From: Cyrtodaria siliqua
Taxonomy: Eukaryota; Mollusca; Bivalvia; Adapedonta; Hiatellidae
DNA length: 64,000 bases
Assembly (NCBI GenBank): GCA_037043455.1
Contig: JAWPHD010011436.1
Span: forward strand, 1-64,000
Direction: 5' to 3'
The notes under the pieces were generated by a model. The model did not search any database, was not told where the DNA came from, and saw only the letters and a list, made by a program, of their open reading frames with translations. Position 1 is the first letter of the stretch. Every line of letters begins with the position of its first letter. The position numbers were made by a program, and so were the translations under genes. Shown here piece by piece: positions 45,288-57,178 of this stretch.

Positions 45288-45535
45288 TGCCTTCGTCTAG
45301 TGGTCTATTGGTAGAGTGTCTGCCTTGCATGCGGAAGATCATGGGTTCGATCCCTGGCCGTGCCATATCAGACTTTAAAAAAATGGTAGTAGTGACTTAA
45401 AACCCTTGCTTGATGAGCAAATAATGGGTAGTGCTATGTTTGGTTGGCCCAGAGACAGAAAAAGTGACTGGTTGGGGTATCATGTACTATGTCCTGGTAT
45501 TCCAGTATGGCAGTACCATACAATGACCTTTAGAC
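45288..45535 (+). mobile_element. SINE-delta, full length, well preserved tRNA head
   Basis: The head TCTAGTGGTCTATTGGTAGA, an anticodon-like arm TCTGC-CTTGCAT-GCGGA (anticodon TGC, alanine-type) and B box TGGGTTCGATCCC are followed by a SINE body (ACCCTTGCTTGATGAGCAAA, GGTATTCCAGTATGG) shared with 22850-23112. The acceptor ends do not pair (5' side GCCTTCG against CCGTGCC), so it is a SINE head, not a tRNA gene. Confidence 0.85.
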
Positions 45536-45671
45536 TGTCCTATTTCTATAGTTAGACTATTATGGTCCTGGTAAACCTCTTGTGGTAAAATGTTCAGTGA
45601 GTATGCATCCTAACCAGAAAGTTGATGATAATAATTGGAGGTATACATTTATACAGTTATGCACCTTGTAC

Positions 45672-46602
45672 TTAGGCCTAAAACAAAAGTTTGTTTCCTG
45701 TAACCCGACCGACCGTGATTTTTACCCCCGGACCTTATTTTTTTATAACGGTATTTTTTTTTTATAGCGATAAAAAATCGAGATGATGACGATGCAATTG
45801 AATTATTATACCAATCCCTTCGCTTAGCAACGATTGTTTCCGTTTTCGATTTTAAACACATACATCTCAAGATAAATGTTGTAATTTACTTGTTGCGAAG
45901 AAGTAAATTCAAAATCGATTGAATATTGTGTTATACGCACGTTTTACCTGCGACCCACATTTGCGGATTACACAAAATGTCTGCCATTTGCATTCAATAT
46001 TATCATTATTTTTTTTTCACAGCATATTTCCCTTAACGTTAGCCATAAGCTTGATTCTTACAAATATTATGTTTGTTTGCAATTTCTGTAGTTAAATATT
46101 ATTTTAAAACTAAGATAGATTATGGATTTTCTATGATTCGAAAGATTTCAATGGATGAAAATATACTATTTTTGAAAAGGGTTTCCCAGGAATACATATC
46201 ACGTGATACCTCTATTTTTAAACTTCCAATCAAAATTGAGTGCACTAGCGAGAAGCCGATCGACATTTTGCGAATATTGCTTATTGTTTACGTAAGCTAC
46301 TGTGTACTGCATTGCACTCGACAGCTACACCAAGACTATTTGGGATAGGAATTTGGGAGTTTTCCCCGGAATCCTTAATATTTTATGACAACAGAGTATC
46401 TGTATCTGCAGCTCTCTATGTGTACCAAAGAAACACAACAGACAATAGACTTGTTTTATGCAACTTTAATTCTGACAGTGCTGTTATATAATTTAAAACA
46501 CACTGGTATTGAGGTATTATAAAAAAAAAAAATCCAACCTACCGACCCCTGTTTTTTTGGGCATGTAACAAGAAACATCACTATTTTTATGCCTAAGCAA
46601 AT
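45672..46602. mobile_element. candidate TIR element with TTAGGC ends, 931 bp
   Basis: The left end, CTTAGGCCTAAAACAAAAGT, TTGTTTCCTGTAACCCGACC, and the complement of the right end, CTTAGGCATAAAAATAGTGA, TGTTTCTTGTTACATG, are inverted over about 36 bp, with GACCGACC-type words inside both. The interior has an open frame of 91 codons from a non-ATG start (46073-46348) without recognisable domain. No clear target duplication. Confidence 0.5.
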
Positions 46603-47689
46603 GTTGGCCTAAAATGGCATAATGAATGAAACTTTACACAGGAATTCAGCATCAGTAGATCACATGCAATGTGACTCTTTTTGTGACTGTTGTCACTTAA
46701 ATGCGCCTTTTTGTACTTAACACAAAGTTTGTTCATAATTGAATGCAAGCTTTTATCTGTTTAGCAGAATGAAACTATACACCCATAGAAGACGCGTTTC
46801 TTAAGTCTGTTGTGAGTTTTAACAAAGGTGTAGTCGTTTTTGAAATTATTCTAATTTGAGTTACAGTTTGTTTAGGTTTAAACATGTATTTATTTTAATT
46901 AATTATATGTATGCATATATACAAGTTTGTACATCGGTTCTTGAGATATATATGTTTTAAGGTTTAGTCTAGTTTTGGTAATGGTGGCCATCTTGGTTAA
47001 CTCACTGACCTAATATTAACATTTCAGATACTTAAACCGTGAAGTTTGGTCAAAATTGGCCAAACAGTTTATCTGGAAAAAAAGTCATTTAAAACAATTG
47101 TTGATTAATGGCAGACGGAATGCCAGATAAAATATAAATCACAATGTAAACCCTTACCCCGCTATATATATATATAATGGAATGTCCTTTTATGTGACAA
47201 AGGGGTGTTTTGGGGAAAATGATTGATCAGCAGCCAGACATTGTAAACCCTAAATAGGCTGCTCTGGGTTTACAATGGATGCAAAGGCTATTATAGTCGT
47301 GCTTAACAGGTTGAGGATTAATAACGACTTGCTTATGATCTTTTGTCTTAGATGAGCTAAAACTTGTAGATATAGTATGACATTCGCAACATCTCATACA
47401 CTTCTTCGAAGCCTAACTCGAATGTATGTTGAAGGTCACAATATGGGTTACAGTATACTAGCATGAAGTGTGTCAGATTCCCGCTGAAACAAATATGCAT
47501 TCAAAATCAATAAAAATTGCCAGATATCAGCTCCCTCCTCGAGTTGCCTTTCGACCACAAATTTCTTTAAAATGACAGCAATTTTGGATTAAACAGATAA
47601 ATATAAAAACAAATCCAAAATTTTATATCGGCCCAAGTTTCTATACAACCTTGTTTTCTGATGGTATATACTAGCTATATAATTTATTA
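46603..47689. other. no gene seen; HLE-core-like words at 46960-47110
   Basis: AT-rich. ATGGTGGCCATCTTGG and GATACTTAAACCGTGAAGTT near 46980-47050 look like a decayed repeat. A short (TA)n occurs at 47164-47176. Confidence 0.45.
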
Positions 47690-47742
47690 TTCTCTGAAAA
47701 ATCGAATAGTCGAGCTATGCTGTTTTCCGACAGCTCTTGTTT
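47690..47742 (+). mobile_element. HLE-type 3' end, solo
   Basis: AATCGAATAGTCGAGCT, a 15-bp loop and AGCTCTTGTTTT form the stem GAGCT/AGCTC directly followed by TTGTT. This parallels the 3' hairpin plus CTTGTT of the other HLEs. Upstream core units are not recognised. Confidence 0.4.
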
Positions 47743-48299
47743 TAATGATGTCATTACATTAAAATAAGCATTGTAATTAATGATGTTGTCGTCTTTCCAT
47801 GCAATTAGTCTTTTTGTGCATAATATTCTGAATCTGTAAGGGATATTAAAATATAAATATCCTTCGCTAACTTCTATTCACAAGTAGAGTATCTATTGTT
47901 TGCATCTCGTGATCAACAATGAAAAGGTTAAAGATTTTGAAAACATTTTCGATTGAGTGCAGCAATTTTGACAACTTTCAATGACTTAACAGGCTTTGGA
48001 TCGGTTTGCGAGAGAAAGTAAATTGTTGGCAGAGTTTTGTTCCTTTGTCAGTTGTACAAAACACATTTTAACCATATTTTCTGAGTCATTAAATCAAGTT
48101 TAAGTTAGATCATGTAACTTGAGTGACAGTGATTCGCTAATATGGTAAAGCAGTGTGCTACTTAAAGGCAATTACTACGATGGTTTAAAATTAATACGGT
48201 TAGCGAATAGGCATGCCATACCTTGAAAAACTATTTCTGTAAGCAGAGATTCGACTGGTAGGTGTTGGAGGTAGTGAATAAGGTGTATTGTTCATGTGA
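47743..48299. other. no gene seen
   Basis: AT-rich with no supported feature, grading into degenerate 45-bp satellite units from about 48290. Confidence 0.5.
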
Positions 48300-51200
48300 G
48301 GTTATGTTGGGAACATGGTACATACCACATGTGTGTATGATAAAAGGGAACATGGCATGTGATTTTACATTATATGTATACCAGAAAGGAACATGGAACA
48401 TGTGATTCCACATAGTGTGTATACTATAAAAGGGAACATGAGACTGTGTGTATACATACTATAGAAGGGAAGATGGGACAGGTGATTCCACATTGTGTGT
48501 ATACTATAGAAGGAAACAGGGGACATGTGATTCCACATTTTGTTTACTATAAAAGGGGAACATGGGACAGGTGATTCCACACTGTGTATACTGTAGAAGG
48601 GAACATGGGACAGGTGATTCCACACTGTGTGTATACTATAGAAGGGGAACATGGGACAGGGGATATCCACATTGTGTGTATACTATAGAAGGGAACATGG
48701 GACATGGGATTACACATTGTGTATATACTATAGAAGGGAAACATGGGACAGTGGATTCCACATTGTGTGTATACTGTAGAAGCGGAACATGGGATAGGTG
48801 ATTCCAGATTGTGTGTGTACTATAGAAGGGAACATGGGATAGGTGATTCCAGATTGTGCATATACTATAGAAGGGAACATGGGATAGATGATTCCAGATT
48901 GTGTGTATACGATAGAAGGGAACATCGGATAGTTGATTCCACATTGTGTGTATACTATAGAAGGGAACATGAGGCAGGGGATTCCGCATTGTGTGTATAT
49001 ATAGAAGGGGAACATGAGATGGGTGATTCCACTTTGTGTGTATACTATAGAAGGGAACATTGGATGGGTGATTCCACATTGTGTATATACTATAGAAGGG
49101 AACATGGGACAGGGGATTCCACATTGTGTGTATACTGTAGAAGGGAACGTAGGACAGGTGAATCCACATTGTGTGTATACTATAGAAGGGAACATGGGAC
49201 AGGTGATTCCACATTGTGTGTATACTATAGAAGGGAACATGGGACCGGTGAATCAACATTGTGTGTATACTGTAGAAGAGAACATGGGACAGGGGATTCC
49301 AGATTGTGTTTATACTGTAGAAGGGAACATGGGACAGGTGAATCCACATTGTGTGTATACTGTAGAAGGGAACGCGAGACGGGTGAATCCACATTGTGTG
49401 TATACTGTAGAAGGGAACGCGAGACGGGTGAATCCACATTGTGTGTTTACTGTAGAAGGGAACGTGGGACAGGTGATTCCACATTGTGTGTATACTGTAG
49501 AAGGGAACATGGGACAGGGGATTCCACATTGTGTGTATACTATAGAAGGGAAACATGGGACAGGGGATATCCACATTGTGTGTATACTATAGAAGGGAAC
49601 ATGGGACATGGGATTACACATTGTGTATATACTATAGAAGGGAAACATGGGACAGGGGATTCCACATTGTGTGTATACTGTAGAAGCGGAACATGGGATA
49701 GGTGATTCCAGATTGTGTGTATACTATAGAAGGGAACATGGGATAGGTGATTCCAGATTGTGCATATACTATAGAAGGGAACATGGGATAGATGATTCCA
49801 GATTGTGTGTATACGATAGAAGGGAACATCGGATAGTTGATTCCACATTGTGTGTATACTATAGAAGGGAACATGAGGCAGGGGATTCCGCATTGTGTGT
49901 ATATATAGAAGGGGAACATGAGATGGGTGATTCCACTTTGTGTGTATACTATAGAAGGGAACATGGGATGGGTGATTCCACATTGTGTATATACTATAGA
50001 AGGGAACATGGGACAGGGGATTCCACATTGTGTGTATACTGTAGAAGGGAACGTAGGACAGGTGAATCCACATTGTGTGTATACTATAGAAGGGAACATG
50101 GGACAGGTGATTCCACATTGTGTGTATACTATAGAAGGGAACATGGGACCGGTGAATCAACATTGTGTGTATACTGTAGAAGAGAACATGGGACAGGGGA
50201 TTCCACATTGTGTTTATACTGTAGAAGGGAACATGGGACAGGTGAATCCACATTGTGTGTATACTGTAGAAGGGAACGCGAGACGGGTGAATCCACATTG
50301 TGTGTATACTGTAGAAGGGAACGCGAGACGGGTGAATCCACATTGTGTGTATACTGTAGAAGGGAACATGGGACAGGTGATTCCACATTGTGTGTATACT
50401 GTAGAAGGGAACGTGGAACAGGTGAATCCACATTGTGTGTATACTGTAGAAGGGAACGCGAGACAGGTGAATCCACATTGTGTGTATACTGTAGAAGGGA
50501 ACGTGGGACAGGTGATTCCACATTGTGTGTATACTGTAGAAGGGAACGCGAGACGGGTGAATCCACATTGTGTGTATACTGTAGAAGGGAACGTGGGACA
50601 GGTGATTTCACATTGTGTGTATACTGTAGAAGGGAACGTGGGACAGGTGATTCCACATTGTGTGTATACTGTAGAAGGGAACGTGGACAGGTGAATCCAC
50701 ATTGTGTGTATACTATAGAAGGGAACATGGGACAGGTGATTCCACATTGTGTGTATACTGTAGAGGGGAACGTGGGACAGGTGATTCCACATTGTGTGTA
50801 TACTGTAGAGGGGGACGTGGGGGACGTGGGGGACGTGGGACAGGTGATTCCACATTGTGTGTATACTGTAGAAGGGAACATGGGACAGGTGATTCCACAT
50901 TGTGTGTATACTGTAAAAGGGAACGTGGACAGGTGATTCCACATTGTGTGTATACTGTAGAAGGGAACGTGGACAGGTGAATCCACATTGTGTGTATACT
51001 GTAGAGGGGGACGTGGGACAGGGGATTCCACATTGTGTGTATACTGTAGAAGGGAACGTGGGACAGGTGATTCCACATTGTGTGTATACTGTAGAAGGGA
51101 ACGTGGGACAGGTGAATCCACATTGTGTGTATACTGTAGAGGGGGACGTGGGACAGAGGATTCCACATTGTGTGTATACTGTAGAAGGGAATGTGGACAG

Positions 51201-51395
51201 GTGAATCCACATTGAGTGTATACTGTAGAAGGGAACATGGGACCGGTGAATCCACATTGTGTGTATACTGTAGAAGGGAACATGGGATGGGTGATTCCAC
51301 ATTGTGTATATACTGTAGAGGGAGACGTGGACAGGTGAATCCACATTGTGTGTATACTGTAGAGGGGGACGTGGGACAGGGATTCCACATTGTGT
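48300..51395. repeat. 45-bp satellite, about 68 units, with internal 904-bp duplication
   Basis: The unit is GAAGGGAACATGGGACAGGT, GATTCCACATTGTGTGTATA, CTATA (45 bp, 15 codons). Both strands therefore stay open over hundreds of codons (429 plus, 419 minus), encoding a 15-residue repeat such as RREHGTGDSTLCVYC. This is an artefact of period and composition. Bases about 48625-49500 recur at 49529-50404 (offset 904 bp) with few differences. Left units favour CTATAGAAGGGAACATGG; right units favour CTGTAGAAGGGAACGTGG. A GACGTGGGG triplet sits at 50814-50838. Confidence 0.95.
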
Positions 51396-51787
51396 GTTTA
51401 CACCTCACCATGCTTGTGCTGACTGCCTTTGACCACTGGGTTACTGAAGTACAATTTCTTGATGGTGTCAGAGTTAGGGGTAGGCAAGGGGTTGGTATTA
51501 TTATGACAGGTGGGTTGTGGAGTTTTTTTATGAAAGGGAGGTTAAGCAAAGCAAGGAAAGTTGTGAACAGTGAAGATAAGGCTGTGGCAAGATCTGAATA
51601 AGGACAGAGTTGACGGTGAGGAGTGGGTGAGTAGTATGAGAAAGGCGGAGGGATGTGGGGAAATGGACCAAACGAATATTCAGAGATTACATGTTCATTT
51701 CTCGCTTAAATGTCTTGGTCGGGTAATGAATATCATGTAAATGCTGAAAATGAAGACTTGATTAAAGCTGTAGTTGTACTAAGCTTG
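51396..51787. other. no gene seen
   Basis: The less AT-rich segment 51470-51660 is purine-rich on plus (AGGGGTAGGCAAGGGGTTGG). The frame crossing it begins inside the satellite, so it is not called. Confidence 0.5.
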
Positions 51788-51831
51788 TTAAAGGGACACA
51801 ATCATTGCAATACAACATAGTGTCCCTTTAA
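51788..51831. mobile_element. 44-bp deletion derivative of MITE M1
   Basis: TTAAAGGGACAC and GTGTCCCTTTAA form perfect 12-bp inverted ends, including TTAA, around only 20 bp. It is the smallest M1-like unit here. A chance hairpin is unlikely given the exact terminus shared with 31520. Confidence 0.65.
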
Positions 51832-52119
51832 GAAATCTCAACATTTCAGTTTTAAATTGACAGCTGAGTAGTTCCTGACATACACTCATACATTCTGTCT
51901 TTGTGTAGTTGATAATTGTAACAAATGTTTTAGTAGATTGTTAAGCACCTTGCTGAAACTATCCATATTTCGAGAAGTTATTAATTAGATTATTATCTGT
52001 GTTGATTTCAGGCTCATAGACGTGATGTGTGGCTTACCTGGTTAACAGAGACAGTAACATGAGGAAATATTGTAATGACAGCCAAACACAAAAGACATGA
52101 GACACAAAGGTAAAAATAA

Positions 52120-52648
52120 CTTATTCTGTAGATAATGATAGTCTCTATCAGTTGTAGATAATGATAGTCTCTATCAGTTGTAGATAATGATAGTCTCTAT
52201 CAGTTGTAGATGATGATAGTCTCTATCAGTTGTAGATAATGATAGTCTCTATCAGTTGTAGATAATGATAGTCTCTATCAGTTGTAGATAATGATAGTCT
52301 CTATCAGTTGTAGACTAATGATAGTCTCTATCAGTTGTAGATAATGATAGTCTCTATCAGTTGTAGATAATGATAGTCTCTATCAGTTGTAGTTAATGAT
52401 AGTCTCTATCAGTTGTAGATAATGATAGTCTCTATCAGTTGTAGATAATGATAGTCTCTATCAGTTGTAGATAATGATAGTCTCTATCAGTTGTAGATAA
52501 TGATAGTCTCTATCAGTTGTAGATAATGATAGTCTCTATCAGTTGTAGATAATGATAGTCTCTATCAGTTGTAGTTAATGATAGTCTCTATCAGTTGTAG
52601 ATAATGATAGTCTCTATCAGTTGAAGATAATGATAGTCTCTATCAGTT
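52120..52648. repeat. second 26-bp satellite, 20 units, very uniform
   Basis: The unit is TAGATAATGATAGTCTCTAT then CAGTTG, 26 bp. Each unit has the hairpin GATAG-TCT-CTATC. Only about five single-base changes are seen in 20 units, so it is a young or strongly homogenised array. It is unrelated in sequence to the 26-bp array at 872-2040. Confidence 0.95.
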
Positions 52649-52649
52649 G

Positions 52650-52752
52650 AGTTGAATTGCATTTTAGTCGCTAAGATCAGATTTCATTGGTAGAGGAAGA
52701 ACCCAGGTGCCCCTACGGGCAGTTTTTGACACCTGGGTAGAACCACCGACAG
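52650..52752 (-). mobile_element. SINE-gamma 3' fragment, minus strand, fused to the satellite
   Basis: TTGAATTG (tail), TTAGTCGCTAAGATCAGA, TTGGTAGAGGAAGA and ACACCTGGGTAGAACCACCG are the complement of the SINE-gamma 3' half. The satellite's last unit (CAGTTGAGTTGAATTG) runs straight into the SINE tail. Confidence 0.75.
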
Positions 52753-55004
52753 TTAAAGGGATAGAGTCATGGTAAACTTGATTCTTAAAAAGAAACCATG
52801 GCATCATGCTATTTTATTTTACTTTACACAATGTAATTGTGCTTCAGTCGTGTTTCTTTTTTGACTTTGAAACACTTTGATCAATCAAATTAAATATTAT
52901 TGGCTGGACAAATGACTCAGACGACACATCTGCTTTAAGGGAAATAAAGCTGGTGATTTTATTTACGTTCGGAACGATGTTTATGCATTTTTTCCTTCCG
53001 CGAATGCTTTTATGCGACATATTTTCGTATTTTACGGGAAAATTTGACAGGATATCAATACGCAGACTGGATTACAGTACCTATTAACGATACCTCAATT
53101 CAAAACGTTTTATAAAGTAAACATAACCCGAAACCCGTCTGTGAAATGTTTGTTTAGTCAAACGTAGACTCGTTCTCAGTATGTTCTAATCGAGTCTTGC
53201 ATCATACAGTACTAGGAACATATTCTACAAACTTGTGACGAGTACGGAACAGAGCAATTCGACAATCAAACAAACCATTTAATTCAGAAGATGGAGATTG
53301 CGAAACGCGGTGTATTTACGTTTTGATACGCATTGAAATAAATCGTTTTTTTATTTATTTTTTTTGACGTTTTTAGTATGCATAGAAAGAAATCTTTTGC
53401 GTTTTTTGCCCATTTATTTGCGTAAATTACGCAGATACGCAGCTTATCTAACATTTATCTCAGATACAGCTTTGCAGATGACAATGGTTCTTGGTTAATT
53501 CGCATCCTCGCATCAGATTAATATATAAATAGGTCACTTCCTCGCAATTGTTAGGATAGTCATGGTAACCAACAAAGCATCCTCAGGCCCTCGTGAATGC
53601 CTGAAGTTTAATAAAGGTATTAAGCTGGGAGAATGGTCTAATCAGATAGTGCTAGTTAAAGATTGATATATAAGATAAACATTGATGTATAAGGTGAACA
53701 AAAAAGAATTATTGCTTTTCATTACATGGTCACATCTGGTACATTGAAAAACCTGAATGGCCTTTGACAAAACATATAAATGAGCTAATAAAACCCCTGT
53801 AAAGTTATATATGAATATAATTAATCAGAATTTTAGAAAAACTATCTCCATGTTAAAGAATCTGTCTGCATTCAAAGTTACGTCTAAATTTCAGGAAAAA
53901 TGCTGTGACCATTCATACATCCTTAAACTCAGGAGGCTGTTAGAGTTGCCTCCCTTTTAACAAGGAAAAACGCGGCACTGAGGAGACATTAACGCTAATT
54001 CGTAATGACAGAGCCGTCCACCAGATGCCCTCTCCCCAATTTACCCAGTTTAAATTGACATAGTGTAAAAGTCAATATTATCCGTGTGAGATTTGTCCCC
54101 CTTGAATTAACTGTTTTGTTTGCTGCGAACTGATGATAATATTAAGAATACGATGTATGATTGTGGTATTGATCTAGCTATTAGATCGACAACCGTTATA
54201 ATGTGACAGTGGCCAGTGGCAGTTGTTGTATTTGTCTTTTTATGTGATACATCACGATTCTGAACGACGATTCTGATTCTGAGCGACCAGCTTCAGCGTT
54301 ATCATCACTTGTTCCTATTGACGGTAAATCACTTAAGGAGGTACTGGAGATATGTTGATATGTTGATTTAAGGGATAGTGGTCCGTCAAGCTTTTGTTTG
54401 GATTAGATAATTGATGTTATGGAGAGCTGGTAAGGATCAGAGATTACAAGAAGTGGGGGAAAAGGAATTAGAAGGTAATGCATATAGTGTTTGTTTGTGA
54501 CATTGTATGACAGTTATTGGGACTTCTCGGAAGCCGCATTTGGGTGAGTTTAAGAATGGGGTAGACACTTTTAAGAAAAGGATGAACGACAGTTAAATTG
54601 ATTCAGCCTTTGTAATAAGTGGATGTAAATGTAACTACTGTATAAGTTATTTGAGAAAACATTAATTTATTCTCATGTACCTTACATGAGAGTCTAAAAG
54701 AGAAATGAAAAAAAAACAGCTTTGTACTTCATCATTTTTTCTATTTTTTGATGATGACAAGTAATTATGGGATACAAATGCAGTTATTGTATCCCAACCG
54801 AAAAGTTTGGGCGATAAAACGATTGTCCTGATGTCTTTTCATCTGTATATGGGATCATGTCACCTCTGTAACTTTGAAAGGAATTTAATAATTTAGTTAA
54901 ACCTGACACAAGAAAATACCAAGATATTGAGCCAGGTTGTCAAGTGAACTGGAGTCTTATCCTTTGGGCATGTAGAAGAATTAAAGGGTTTTATTTGTGA
55001 GTGT
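52753..55004. other. no gene seen in 2.2 kb
   Basis: AT-rich with many stops on both strands. No tandem array, SINE or hairpin element was recognised. It is the longest stretch in the window free of visible repeats, so it is the likeliest place for unique sequence. Confidence 0.5.
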
Positions 55005-55826
55005 ATCTGCTGCGTTTGAACTTGACTGTCTCACCTCTCACTGCTGCGCGTTCAAATTAGTCAAGTGAGAAAGTGTCGATTCTTATGGCTGGCGGATGGT
55101 ATACCCAGGAAAAATGGGGTGGCCTACCTCGACCACACACAAAAAAAATCGCCCTATCTGGCCTAACATGTGCTAAAAATGAAATAACAAGAAATATCAC
55201 TGTAAGTGATAAATGCCCCCGAAGTGTCCTTTGACATCTAAGTATGAACTTGACCTTGGAGCCATGGACCTGGATTTTGTGCACATCATGTCGTTTGGTT
55301 GTGGTGAGCATTTGAAAATCCGTCCAGGCATGCAAAAGTTATTGACCGGACACAATTTGACCTTTGACCTCTAAGTGTGACCTTGACTTTGGGGCCACAG
55401 ACCTGGATTTTGTGCGCGACACATCGTCTTGTTGTGGTGAGCAAGTGTTCCCAGTTATTTGAAAATCTGTCCATGAATGCCAGAGTTATTGACCGAACAC
55501 AATTTGACTTTTGACCTCCAAGTGTGACCTTGACCTTGAAGACCTGGGTTTTGCGCGCGACACATCGTCTTGTTATGGTGATCACTTGTGCCAAGTTATT
55601 TAAAAATCCCTGCAGGGGTTGTGACGTTACGGTCCGGACACGAAATTGCGTACCTGTTTTTGACCTATGAACTGCAAGTGTGACCTTGACCTTTGAGGTA
55701 CGGACGTGGGTTTTGCGCGCGCCACATCGTCTTGTTATGGTGATCACTTGTGCCAAGTTAGTCAAAAATCCATGCAGGGGTTTTGAAGGTACAGTCCGGA
55801 CACAAACTGCGGAATGACGGAATCCG

Positions 55827-55862
<36 letters not shown>

Positions 55863-55910
55863 GGAATTTTTTTCGGGGGATAAAAACACCATTCAAACAA
55901 ACAAATATAT
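55005..55910 (+). mobile_element. SINE-alpha split by HLE-E
   Basis: The 5' part at 55005-55185 (CTCACCTCTCACTGCTGCGC, GTGAGAAAGTGTCGATTCTT, ATACCCAGGAAAAATGGGGT, TGTGCTAAAAATGAAATA) continues at 55887-55910 (CACCATTCAAACAAACAAAT), the usual SINE-alpha tail. The element between is the HLE-E described next. Confidence 0.8.
55186..55886 (-). mobile_element. HLE family E, minus strand, ~150-bp core units
   Basis: Read on minus: TTTTTATCCCCCGAAAAAAA, then (GTCT)n/GTCC (complement of 55830-55862), three to four core units (complement of GTGTGACCTTGACCTT, GCGCGCGACACATCGTCTTG, GTTATGGTGATCACTTGTGC), the inverted 5' motif GGGGGCAT, the hairpin ATCACT-TAC-AGTGAT and the terminal CTTGTT (55186-55191 on plus). 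The second 5' hairpin arm is missing. Confidence 0.82.
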
Positions 55911-56759
55911 TTCATTTGAAAAAATATATCCTCTACCTCTGTATTCGTGTGGCTCTAAATAATAACCTTGTTAATAGTTGATTAGACATTAAATCACAAT
56001 TACATTCAATTGATTCTCTTGAAACCTGGGTGGTTATTGATTCATTTAGTCAGTAGGTGTCTTTTAAGATATTGAATGAATTTAAAACCGAAACTGTTAA
56101 ATTAATCCGACACTACTTTGTTTCGGGGTCAGTCTTTTGCAATAAGGAAAAATATAATGAGTTAGCATCCATCTCAAATTGCTCCAGTTTTCCACTCTTG
56201 TCATTGTATATATTCAATTTACCAGTGTCACTACCCCGGGTTCAGCTACAAAATGAAGTTAGTAACCTACAGTTTTATTGGTTGATATTTGATTCCCTTC
56301 ATTTAAAATTGTGCCGATTGCTAGATTTAGTGATTGCAGGCGAGATATCTGCTTTATTTGTTGAATTGACGTTCACGCCTCGACGCATCCTGGACTGTGA
56401 AAAGACGATGATGAAAAATCATAAAATAGGTTGTTATACGAAGCACTGAACGGTAAATTTGGTGGCTTATAACAATACAGAGCAATTTGAAATTTGCCAT
56501 GTGATCATTGATTGTAATTACCCATAATGCTGTACTGTGTTGTGTTCTAGGTGGAAGTGGTCTATACACATGCAGATATTCTATATATGGAGAATATGGG
56601 GATAATAGTCCGGGTGGCTTTTTAATAACTTTACTGTGTTTGTGTATGCTAGTGTGGATTTTATAACGGAATGAAGTCGCTTTATGTAAGTTACAGCTTT
56701 CATTTGTTCATTGTTGTACAACAGAACATTTTCTTTCAGTCACTTGTTCTGAGACAGTA
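55911..56759. other. no gene called; one 130-codon frame without ATG start
   Basis: The plus frame 56057-56449 begins with GTG and has its first ATG only near its end, no domain I recognise and no splice context. It is most likely chance. Otherwise AT-rich. Confidence 0.5.
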
Positions 56760-56770
56760 ATGTTTTCACA

Positions 56771-56931
56771 GTCAGTTTTATTTAGGCAGTCATGTTTCAC
56801 AGTCATTATTCAGGCAGTCAAGTTTCAGGCAGTTATTCAGGCAGTCAAGTTTCACAGTTCTTTATTCAGGCAGTCATGTGTCACAGTCAGTTATTCAGGC
56901 AGTCATGTGTCACAGTCAGTTATTCAGGCAG
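56771..56931. repeat. 29-bp satellite, left segment
   Basis: The unit is CAGTCATGTTTCACAGTCAG, TTATTCAGG (29 bp), about 5-6 units with some shortened. Interrupted by a SINE-alpha at 56932. Confidence 0.9.
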
Positions 56932-57178
56932 CATCTCCGTGGCCGAATGGTTAACGACGTTGCGTTGTAAACCTTCGCCTCTCACCGCTGCAGTTCGAAT
57001 ACCACTGGGAGCTCGACTTGTAAGTGAGGAAGTGTCTATTCTTACGGATGGCGGGAGGTGTACAGTGCTGGTTCTACCCAGGAAAAGTGGGTGGTCTGCC
57101 TCCATCACAAAAAAATCGACCGTCATATATAACCTTACATGTGTTGAAAATGACGTAAAAAGACATACAAAACAAAGA
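56932..57178 (+). mobile_element. SINE-alpha, full length, reference copy
   Basis: A box region CATCTCCGTGGCCGAATGGT, B-box-like GCAGTTCGAATACC at about 56990-57003 (two changes from the consensus), then AGTGAGGAAGTGTCTATTCT, GGATGGCGGGAGGTGTACAG, TTCTACCCAGGAAAAGTGGG and GACCGTCATATATAACCTTA, with tail ACAAAACAAAGA. It is flanked by CAGTTATTCAGGCAG at 56917-56931 and 57179-57193 (15 bp, though the host unit also contains it). A serine/leucine-type tRNA origin is possible but unproven. Confidence 0.92.

Noticed and set aside
45300..45365. tRNA-Ala (anticodon TGC) gene
   Set aside because: The anticodon arm and B box look good, but the acceptor strands do not pair and the sequence continues into a body shared with 22850-23112, so it is a SINE head.
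46073..46348. 91-codon gene inside the TTAGGC-ended element (possible transposase remnant)
   Set aside because: It has a non-ATG start and no DDE-type motif or other recognisable feature, so it is mentioned only within the element.
48743..51388. Long repeat-protein genes on both strands (up to 429 codons)
   Set aside because: The frames follow a 45-bp satellite, are open on both strands at once, and have no start context, splice sites or recognisable domain.
52755..52945. TTAA-type MITE (TTAAAGGGATAG ... CTTTAAGGGA)
   Set aside because: The two ends are not inverted relative to each other and no interior block matches M1.
56057..56449. 130-codon gene
   Set aside because: It starts with GTG, has its first ATG near the end and no recognised domain; in a eukaryotic genome this is most likely chance.
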